Assembly: GCA_001275005.1 (NCBI GenBank)
Contig: JWZX01003236.1
Location: 1 to 39,483, forward strand
Direction of reading: 5' to 3'
DNA length: 39,483 bases
Source of the DNA: Chrysochromulina tobinii
Taxonomy: Eukaryota; Haptophyta; Prymnesiales; Chrysochromulinaceae
Shown here: positions 1 to 7,565 of the stretch, piece after piece
Position numbering within the stretch: position 1 is the first letter of the stretch
Layout: every line of letters starts with the position of its first letter
Translations under genes and position numbers: made by a program
Notes under the pieces: model-generated
Seen by the model: the letters and a program-made list of their open reading frames with translations, nothing else
What the model was told of the DNA's origin: nothing
Database searches by the model: none

Positions 1-205
1 CCGTGTGTGGAGCTCTGCGACGCGAAGAGGATCGCTCTGTATCGCTAATTGAGTGGGCGTGCGGCGGATGTACGCTGCTTCAGGCGCCAAGGGCGCTCCA
101 ATGCAGTATGTGTGGTAGGAACAGAGAATGTTATGATAGTACATGAGCCACATTCTGTAAGTACATGAGTATGCATGGTCGCATTTCAAACCAGGCGACA
201 TACCC
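1..205. other. Intergenic left edge
   Basis: No gene is visible here. The stretch lies downstream of the minus-strand transposase-like gene and is probably its 3' untranslated region. It holds a direct repeat GTACATGAG at 140-148 and 161-169 and a loose inverted repeat around ACAGA..ATGT / ACATTCTGT (121-158). I looked for a terminal inverted repeat matching the right side of the neighbouring gene and saw none. Confidence 0.5.
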
Positions 206-3200
206 TCACCTCGCTCGCAGAGTCTTGCTGAGCTCCAGACATGGGTAGCCGCAGCTTTCCTTGGTCTCCGTCGTTGTCTGCTCCGATTGGTAACCACGAC
301 GATGGTACAGTGATCGAGCACGCGTATTATTCGTATGCACGGTGAGGTAGCAGAGGCTGAGGCCCATGGTCCTCAAGTCGTCCTCGGCAGCAACCATTAG
401 TGCTGTCCCGACCCCTTTGCCTCGGAGAGACGCATGAACGTGCAGCTCGTGAATGTAGCCGGCAGGGCTTCCTGCGTACGATGCTTTGCCATAGGCGATG
501 AAGCCTAGCACAGACGACTGTCCTTGTGCAGCCGAAGGTGGACCACGGACCACCATCCACGTCTTTGTCTTCAGACCACTCAGCTTAAGGCGCATGTGGG
601 TCGGGCCGATCATGACCCCACACTCCTGCAATCCCTGATCGACGAGCAATTGGACGTCGCCTTTTAGTTCTTTGTCGCTCACAGCGCTCCCCAGTTCCTT
701 TGTAACGAGAGCTCCTGGGAGGTGCATCAGGACGTAACGTTGCAGCTCCATGACCGCGAGGTTCACAGCGTTGAGCGCGGGCGAGGGCAAGGGTGTTGTG
801 GCAGGGGGTTTAGTGGCAGCAGGCCGTTTTGCCGCGGCATGGTCTGCTGCCGCGCCATCTGCAGGCCTCTTGCCGCCTCCCTCCGCACGCATGGGCTCGC
901 CCTCGGGATCTGTGGCTCGGTGCACGTGATCCGTGGCTCGGTGAGGTGCACGTGGAGCAGCCTGTTGAGCTCCTGTCTGTTGATGTCTCCGATCGAGACC
1001 GTCGCCAAACTCCACAGGGTACTCCTCCTTCAGTAGCCGCAGCCTCCTCATGAAGTCCCCTTTGAGGCGCAAGGTGGTGTGCTTGGTCGCAACGGAGCTC
1101 TCCGTGAGCCACTGATCATCCACCTCCATCAAGAAGCTTTCAGACGGGACGTATTCCACCGAACGCTGCGATCCAAGCATGTAGTGGACGAAAGTAGGGT
1201 TGTCACTCCACGTGTTGCCGTCGCCAGTCTTGGCAAACCAGCGGGCTTCATGCTGGGACTCTTCAGTTCCGTCTCCGTTACCATTATGTGGCTTTCCAGC
1301 TTCAGCGAATCCGAGCTTGAAGCCACCTTCTGGGATGGCGAGCTGCATGAGATATAGTGAGTCCTTCTGGATTGGTTTGCTGCGGTTCTTCCCAGCAACC
1401 TCTGCAAAATCCTGGACCCATTGCTCATCCGAAACGTCTTTCAGGTGACGAGCCCTCTCCGTGTGCGATAGGTGCAGCCCTGTGACATTGTTAGCTTGTC
1501 GCGGGTCGCGCGGGCCGCCTCCTGCACGTGCCGAGTCTTCCGTTACTTCTGAAGCACGATGCGGCAGCCCTCTTTCCTCTCGAGCGGCTGCCGCTGCGAC
1601 GGGATCAGGCCAGGAGGCGGGTGGCTCGTCCACGAATGGGTCCCAGTATGTCAGAGGCCGATCAAACCGCCGCATGGCTTTGAGAATAGGTAGGAGCTGG
1701 ACCGGGCAGCCATGAAGTGTAATGCCGCTGTGCGTCACAGGCATGTCAGGCAACGCGCCTGCCCGCTGCCCAGCGTCATACGCAGTCTTCAAGGCGTTCC
1801 AATGCGCCACTGCCTTTTCAGTTAATTTCTCTGGCCCCTTGGCACGCTTTGAGACCAGGTCTTGGATGCTCTTGCTTGTGGAGTAAACAGATTTTGTGGA
1901 GGCAGCAGAGGAAGCAGATTTTGTGCCTCGTTCACCGTTTGCGTGCTCAGGCTTGTCCACTTCGTCGTCGTCGGCGTCCTTATCCATGTCTCTAAAGTTC
2001 TCCCGCTGTGGCTCTCGCATCATGATGCGAGGGGGGCACTCGATGAATGTCACACCAACATCATCCGTCACATTCCGGATCACGCCGTCACTCCCCTTGA
2101 CCTGGCGTAGTGGTCCCCACTCGCAGTCCAAGCCATCCTTCGATCTCTGACGAGATAGACGGTCTTTGTAGGTCACCTTGACGCATCCATGGGCCCAGGA
2201 GCTCGGGTCGTACTTGTACCTGAACACGTTGTCGTACGTAATGCCTGCAAGATGCCTTTTGACACCACAGTCCTTGAGCCAACTGTCAAAGTCCCAGTTA
2301 GCAAGCAAGTACTCGAGTTCGACTGTGCTGCTGCTGCTATCCGAGGTCGAAAATAGCGCGCGGAGGTGAGTCTCGAGCTCCTCGAAGCCATCGAGCCGTT
2401 GGCAACGCGCTGCCCCATCTATCTTGAAAAATTTCTTCATCATCGAGAAGAAGCGGTCGGCCATTTCGGTGTGAGAATGACCAGCGTCGAAGCGGAACCA
2501 CCAGAACTCGTCAAAGATGCCAAGCCACACAAGGAGCCAATGCACGACGTGAGTCACCACCGAAAGGTTGTCGGACCCCCCGTCTGTGTGCCGAAACATT
2601 ATCCTGCCGCCGTCGCCAGCAAATCGCCCGTTCTTGTACGCGCTATACAAGGTCATCACGAAGCACGTCAGCCCAAAATTGCTGCCTGTCCGAACATGCG
2701 CGGGCACGATCATGAAACGATTGCAACCCCCGTTTCCGACCACATGATTGCACTGGATCGCGAAGTCGAACTTAAACTTCGCGAGATCCTTCGTGTCGCG
2801 GCCCTCCGACGCCACGGGCAGCATCAGCCATTGGGATCCGCACTTGTCGTCACACTCGTAGCACGTGTCCCGTCCCATTCCTGAAGCATGATCCTTGAAC
2901 TTCAGTGCGACTGCCCTATCCGTCTGCCATTCATTCATGTGCGCCTTGAGGGCGTCGAGTGCCGAGTCCCTCCTCGTTTGGCTCGATCCTGCAGTGGTCA
3001 TCACGTCCAAGTATGCGGCCCGGAGTCGCTTGCACTCGTTGCATTCTGGAAAGTTGCTGTGCCGAGCGCTCCTTCGGACTCTGATTTTGGTGCTGTCCTC
3101 CAGAGGGGGGTCGAGTTTCTCTGCGAGGAGCTGTGCGCCAGGAATCATCTGCGCCTTCCAGGCTTTATATTTCAGGGGCTTGTAACCCGAATTTGCGGCG

Positions 3201-4459
3201 GCGGCCTTCCAATAATGCTGCTTGTGCAGGAAGTCCCAGTGAACTCCCTTGAATTGGATGGCAGTTTCGTTTGGCAGCCAATCATGAAGTATCAGCTCAT
3301 CTGCCCACCAAGTTCTAGCCCAGGCTGCCCTTCGAGTCTTGATCCCCGCACGCGCGGTGAAGGCGCGAAGCTCCACCTTTGCTAGGACTTCGCCTGATAA
3401 ACTCGTAGGGCCCAAGCCACGCTTGACAAGACTAACCTTCGATCGATGTGCAAAGCGAGAGCCGCCAACAGCCATCTCGAAAGCGCGGCTACACACAGGA
3501 TGTCGCGTTAATAACATCAACGGCGAGGGAAGCTTGCGTGTACTTCCCTCGCCGTCGGGCCCGAGACTTCTGCCCCCTCTAGACTTCGATATAGGTACAG
3601 CTTGATCCCAGTAAAGCCGATGGATATTCGTCAAGACATCAGCCAATTGAACTGTCTTGCCATTGCCATAAGTGTCCCGATGAATGGCACGCAGATCTTC
3701 CTTGTTGATACCGTCGAGGCATGAATTGTTCCCTTTGTTATCTGCACGCTTGCATCCACATTTGAAACCAGAAAAACCAGTCTCCACAAGCTTTGCGTGC
3801 TCTTCAGCACGCTGCCCCTCGGGCTTCTTCTTGCGACCCGCTGCAAACCTCTTGCTTCCATCTTGAGCTCCTGCTTTGGAACTTCCTGATGGTTGGGGTT
3901 CACCGTTCTCTTCATCGCGGACATCATCTTCATCTCCGTCTGATGTGGGCTGCTCGTAAGGATAGTCATAGTAGGTATCATCCTCGTTGTCAAAGTCGCC
4001 TTCGAATGCGTCTGATTCATCCGAGCTATCCTCATCCAACTCAGCCGCCAGTGCCTCAGCGTGGAGAATGGATTCGACGTCGCGAGCGTCGTCACTAGTG
4101 CGAAGAGCGGCGAGATCCGGAGTGAGCATCTTCGCCCGACGGACAGCGTCCATCTTCACTGGATCTTCAAGCATCACCACGGAGCGTGCTTGGCTCCTCG
4201 CTCCGAGCATCGGAGTGAATGCTGGTGTACGTACAGGGATTCGCTGAAGGTGCTCAATGGCCGCACGTTGTTGATCGGCCTGGTCAATGATATTGGATGG
4301 CATCGGCGTGAATGCCGGCGTGCACGCGCGACGCCTTCCAAGCGGTAATGCTCGACCCCCATCCTGTTGCTCTAGCGATGGGGTTGATGGTCCTGCAGCT
4401 TGTAGACTTTGATCGGTGACGAAATTGAAGGCGGATGTCGTACTGCGTTGCTTCCGCAT
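206..4459 (-). CDS. Transposase-like (DUF7869-type) protein with C-terminal GNAT acetyltransferase domain
   Basis: One uninterrupted frame of 1417 residues from the first ATG (4459); the frame is open further upstream only from a TTG. After an acidic low-complexity N-terminus there is a Cys-containing segment (CGCKRADN..SCL) and then an RNase-H-like core with HTDGGSDN near residue 623 and GHSHTEMADRFF near 660-670. That spacing and wording resemble the DxxGGQNKN...GHTxxExDrxF pattern of the DUF7869-type transposase-like proteins found in many eukaryote genomes. The last ~110 residues form a GNAT N-acetyltransferase domain with the acetyl-CoA motif RGKGVGTALM followed by NTRARSLYHRRGY. The N-terminus carries two copies of a TPAFTPM motif. 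No terminal inverted repeats or target duplication were found, so the copy may be immobile, domesticated or larger than expected. The GNAT part is clear; the transposase family assignment is by motif recall and is less certain. Confidence 0.6.
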   Translation of the reverse strand: MRKQRSTTSAFNFVTDQSLQAAGPSTPSLEQQDGGRALPLGRRRACTPAFTPMPSNIIDQADQQRAAIEHLQRIPVRTPAFTPMLGARSQARSVVMLEDPVKMDAVRRAKMLTPDLAALRTSDDARDVESILHAEALAAELDEDSSDESDAFEGDFDNEDDTYYDYPYEQPTSDGDEDDVRDEENGEPQPSGSSKAGAQDGSKRFAAGRKKKPEGQRAEEHAKLVETGFSGFKCGCKRADNKGNNSCLDGINKEDLRAIHRDTYGNGKTVQLADVLTNIHRLYWDQAVPISKSRGGRSLGPDGEGSTRKLPSPLMLLTRHPVCSRAFEMAVGGSRFAHRSKVSLVKRGLGPTSLSGEVLAKVELRAFTARAGIKTRRAAWARTWWADELILHDWLPNETAIQFKGVHWDFLHKQHYWKAAAANSGYKPLKYKAWKAQMIPGAQLLAEKLDPPLEDSTKIRVRRSARHSNFPECNECKRLRAAYLDVMTTAGSSQTRRDSALDALKAHMNEWQTDRAVALKFKDHASGMGRDTCYECDDKCGSQWLMLPVASEGRDTKDLAKFKFDFAIQCNHVVGNGGCNRFMIVPAHVRTGSNFGLTCFVMTLYSAYKNGRFAGDGGRIMFRHTDGGSDNLSVVTHVVHWLLVWLGIFDEFWWFRFDAGHSHTEMADRFFSMMKKFFKIDGAARCQRLDGFEELETHLRALFSTSDSSSSTVELEYLLANWDFDSWLKDCGVKRHLAGITYDNVFRYKYDPSSWAHGCVKVTYKDRLSRQRSKDGLDCEWGPLRQVKGSDGVIRNVTDDVGVTFIECPPRIMMREPQRENFRDMDKDADDDEVDKPEHANGERGTKSASSAASTKSVYSTSKSIQDLVSKRAKGPEKLTEKAVAHWNALKTAYDAGQRAGALPDMPVTHSGITLHGCPVQLLPILKAMRRFDRPLTYWDPFVDEPPASWPDPVAAAAAREERGLPHRASEVTEDSARAGGGPRDPRQANNVTGLHLSHTERARHLKDVSDEQWVQDFAEVAGKNRSKPIQKDSLYLMQLAIPEGGFKLGFAEAGKPHNGNGDGTEESQHEARWFAKTGDGNTWSDNPTFVHYMLGSQRSVEYVPSESFLMEVDDQWLTESSVATKHTTLRLKGDFMRRLRLLKEEYPVEFGDGLDRRHQQTGAQQAAPRAPHRATDHVHRATDPEGEPMRAEGGGKRPADGAAADHAAAKRPAATKPPATTPLPSPALNAVNLAVMELQRYVLMHLPGALVTKELGSAVSDKELKGDVQLLVDQGLQECGVMIGPTHMRLKLSGLKTKTWMVVRGPPSAAQGQSSVLGFIAYGKASYAGSPAGYIHELHVHASLRGKGVGTALMVAAEDDLRTMGLSLCYLTVHTNNTRARSLYHRRGYQSEQTTTETKESCGYPCLELSKTLRAR

Positions 4460-5025
4460 CGTTGCCGCTGTGACGCTCCTAGCTTGTGGACGCTGTGCGC
4501 CTTCAATACACGACACACACGTACCAAGACGCACGACGCCCTTGTCGCGAGACAATGCGCGATTATCGTTCGAAGTCGCACGACCCCCTTTTCTGCTTTT
4601 CTATTTCGGTTTTGAGGAAATTGCGGAAAAGTTTCGCCGGGGGGTTAGTAACGGTTTATAGGCATATGCACCAACACAACTGCCTCTCAATCCCGATTCG
4701 CGTGAGGACACGATAGAGGCTGACACGAGTTCCTTGTGTCGGAACACGACAGACGCGACAACCGGTGCTTGTGTGTTGTGTTGTGTTCCTAATGTGTATT
4801 TTCTGGGGCCCGAACGGTCCGCGTCTCTAGAGACGCGTGTGTACCGGTACGGTTCAAAAACAGTACCCCCCGGCTTGACTTGATACCACCTGATAAATTA
4901 CAAAAACCCGACTGACAGACTGAACCAAATTAGGTACAGATGTCCTCAAAAGGCAGCATGACTTCGATAACCGCTCGCGCGTTTTCTTTCTCGAGAGGAA
5001 CACGACTTCGCACAAACCCCTCGGG
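4460..5025. promoter_or_regulatory. Divergent intergenic region, transposase-like gene / kinesin
   Basis: This 566-bp stretch separates two divergent starts and presumably contains both promoters. Its GC content is lower than that of the flanking genes. It holds a GT-rich simple stretch (about 4768-4790), a perfect 16-bp palindrome GCGTCTCTAGAGACGC at 4821-4836 and a perfect 10-bp palindrome GTACCGGTAC at 4841-4850. No coding frame is convincing. Confidence 0.5.
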
Positions 5026-7329
5026 ATGAATACCATCGAAGGGCAGCAGTTTATCCGCGAACAAATCAATTGGGCACGCGCCGGCCGAGTCCCCGCACCG
5101 GTGCCCGTTTCTACGCCCGAAGCAGCCGTGCCGCACCGCAACAATGGCCTGTGCTTCTCCATCGCGTTTGGAGATGAAGAGCTCTTGTCGCGCACGATCA
5201 AGAGCGCGGAGTTTTCGATCGAAGTCGAGAACGACGGCCGGAAGATCTTTGCCTTCGGCACCGTCCTCAACCAAAAGTGGCTCGAGATGCCGCTGATCCA
5301 GGCGGTCGTGGTCCCTGCTCTCAAGGAGCTCAGCAAGGCCAACGGCCATAACATTGACTTCAATTTGCACGTGGCCATGTGCAAGGTCGACGGCAGGCTA
5401 CTCGAGAAGAATACCAAGGCGAAGGCGCTCAGCTGCGTCCGTAGCGCCCATGAGCCGACGGAGATCGTGCTCACGCTCGCCGACAGCACGGAGGTCAACA
5501 TGGCCAAGCTCGATGCCGCCGCGCGGCGTGCACCAAAGAAGGTACATTTCCCATTCTTGCCAGGGCTGCAGGGGGCCGCCAAGCGCGAAGCGCCGCCTCC
5601 TGCCAACAATCTGTCACCCGGCGTGCTGCCATCCGTCCCTACCAAACCAGAGAGAAGGGCCGAATCGCCTCCCACGCCGTCGGGCTGTAGCGTGTCTGAC
5701 CACAAGTCCGACGTCGTGCGCAAGATTGAGGCCATGGACGCCAAGCGGGTCGAGCGCCGCCGCCGCGCGGCCGAGGCCAAGTGCCGTCGTGAGGATGACA
5801 CCACGGCCGCCAAAGCCGCCGGCATGGGCATCGAGTGCGTCGACTTCCTGCGGCTGCTCGCAGCGTACCGTGGCGCCAACGGCCTCGGTGGCGAGCCCGA
5901 GCCATGCACCTTCGGCACCGACCTCTGGGCGTCCGAGGGCGGCTCCGCGGCTATCCGCGTGTGCGTCCGCAAGAGGCCAATGCTCAAGCTGGAGCGGATC
6001 GGGCACGACTTCGATGTGGTGGACCTCGTGCCGAGGGAGGCGACGGGCAGCGCGTGCAGCGTGGCGCTCGTGGTGCACGAGCCCAAGTCGCGCATCGACC
6101 TGACCAAGGCTGTCGACACGCATTCTTTCCGCTTCGACGGAGTCTTTGGTGAGGTTGACGGCAACGACCGAATCCATGATGCAGCCGTGCGCCCGCTCGT
6201 AGCGCACGTGGCGGCCGGCGGCGTGGCGACCGTCTTCGCCTTCGGCCAGACAGGCAGCGGAAAGACGTGCACGATGGCGGGCCATGGCCTCGCTAGCGCC
6301 ATGGATGGCAACGCGCTCGGGCTGTATGCTCTCGCCGCGGCGGATGTGATGAACGCCGCGTCGGGCGCGCATCGGAGCGTGAGTATCTCGTTCTTCGAGA
6401 TCTACGGCGGGCACGTGCTCGACTTGCTGAGCCAGCGCGAGCGGTGCGAGGTGCAGGAGGACGCACGCGGCCAGATGGTTATCGTTGGGCTCACCGAGTT
6501 GCCTAATCTGGGTAGCGCTGCCGAGCTACTGCATCACGTGGCGTTGGCGCAGCGGCTGCGGGCGGTTGGTTGCACCTCGGCGAATTCGAGCTCTTCGCGC
6601 TCGCATGCAATCCTCTCCATCGTGCTGCGCGAGCAGCCGGGCGGCCCTTGCCTGGGCAAGCTCAATTTGGTCGACCTCGCGGGCTCGGAGCGTGCTGCGG
6701 ACTCGACCTCCAAAGAGCGTCAGACGCGCCTTGAGGGCGCCGAGATCAACAAGAGCCTGCTCTGCCTCAAGGAGTGCATCCGTGCGCTCGATACGGGCAG
6801 CGGGCACGTGCCCTTCCGTGGCTCGAAGCTCACCATGGTGCTTCGCGACTCGTTCGTGGGCCGCGCAAAGACTCTCATGATTGCCACCGTCGCGCCCGGC
6901 GCGGCCGCTGCCGATCACACGCTGAACACGCTTCGATATGCGCAGCGGGTGCGTGACTTCTCGGTGAAGCGAGCCAAAGTGCCCGCGGTAGCGGCCAAGC
7001 CTGACGCTCCAGAAGGCCCCAGCCTACCGCCTGCTCTTGTGGCGCCCGGCCTTGGTCTTGTGCCTCTCATGCCTCCCGCGCAACCGCGGCTCAACCGACG
7101 GGTTTCTCATCAGGACGAACTTCGGGCGGATCACGCACGGCACAGAGAGGCGCTCAAGAGTTCGCCCCCGGTGAACCCGCCTCAGCGGCGCAAGCGGACC
7201 GTGGCGACACGGTCGCCGCCGGTCTCGGCGCCCGACCAGGCGCGCGATCTGAGGCTCGCGGAAACGGGCGAGATGATGGCCAATGATGTCGAAGATGGGG
7301 GCTTGCAGCATACCCGGAGTTCCTGGTGA
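5026..7329 (+). CDS. Kinesin-13 family microtubule depolymerase
   Basis: 767 residues, ATG start, no intron. The C-terminal half holds a complete kinesin motor: IRVCVRKRP at the first strand, P-loop GQTGSGKT near residue 407, switch I NSSSSRSHAI near 520, and switch II LVDLAGSER near 548. Family marks are the internal position of the motor, RIDLTKAVDTHSFRFD (the kinesin-13 KVD-loop region, here RID) and KEC inside KSLLCLKECIRAL near 582. Kinesin-13 proteins do not walk; they use ATP to remove tubulin from microtubule ends and act in spindle and flagellar length control. A basic charged neck (KIEAMDAKRVERRRRAAEAK) precedes the motor as in MCAK. The first ~170 residues are a compact, unrecognised domain that differs from the usual kinesin-13 N-terminus. 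The tail after 655 is proline-rich and disordered. The long open frame antisense to it is a high-GC shadow. Confidence 0.95.
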   Translation: MNTIEGQQFIREQINWARAGRVPAPVPVSTPEAAVPHRNNGLCFSIAFGDEELLSRTIKSAEFSIEVENDGRKIFAFGTVLNQKWLEMPLIQAVVVPALKELSKANGHNIDFNLHVAMCKVDGRLLEKNTKAKALSCVRSAHEPTEIVLTLADSTEVNMAKLDAAARRAPKKVHFPFLPGLQGAAKREAPPPANNLSPGVLPSVPTKPERRAESPPTPSGCSVSDHKSDVVRKIEAMDAKRVERRRRAAEAKCRREDDTTAAKAAGMGIECVDFLRLLAAYRGANGLGGEPEPCTFGTDLWASEGGSAAIRVCVRKRPMLKLERIGHDFDVVDLVPREATGSACSVALVVHEPKSRIDLTKAVDTHSFRFDGVFGEVDGNDRIHDAAVRPLVAHVAAGGVATVFAFGQTGSGKTCTMAGHGLASAMDGNALGLYALAAADVMNAASGAHRSVSISFFEIYGGHVLDLLSQRERCEVQEDARGQMVIVGLTELPNLGSAAELLHHVALAQRLRAVGCTSANSSSSRSHAILSIVLREQPGGPCLGKLNLVDLAGSERAADSTSKERQTRLEGAEINKSLLCLKECIRALDTGSGHVPFRGSKLTMVLRDSFVGRAKTLMIATVAPGAAAADHTLNTLRYAQRVRDFSVKRAKVPAVAAKPDAPEGPSLPPALVAPGLGLVPLMPPAQPRLNRRVSHQDELRADHARHREALKSSPPVNPPQRRKRTVATRSPPVSAPDQARDLRLAETGEMMANDVEDGGLQHTRSSW

Positions 7330-7565
7330 AGGAGACGTCCTGGGGAGGTGAAAAGGTCAGCTCTGACGGTTTCGTCTGCAACTAGCGCCGGAACCGATGC
7401 GAAGATGTGTTCAAATTCGGCTGCGCACCGGCGTGCCACTTTTGCGCCCCTCCTAGCGGGTATACACGCGCGGGTTTCACACCGTGCGTCGAGAGGTACA
7501 TGGAGGTATTAACAGCATTTGGCCCATTCACACTCGAGATCGGTCCGTGCGAGCGTCCGCCGCAC

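Noticed and set aside
206-4555. Start of the transposase-like protein at 4555
   Set aside because: That frame begins at a TTG; the first ATG is at 4459.
1-5025. Terminal inverted repeats or target duplication around the transposase-like gene
   Set aside because: I compared the left 200 bp with the reverse complement of 4560-5020 and found no convincing match; the left end may also lie outside the window.
4854-6311. Long minus-strand open frame antisense to the kinesin
   Set aside because: Ser/Arg/Pro-rich, no domain; it follows from codon bias in high-GC DNA opposite a real gene.
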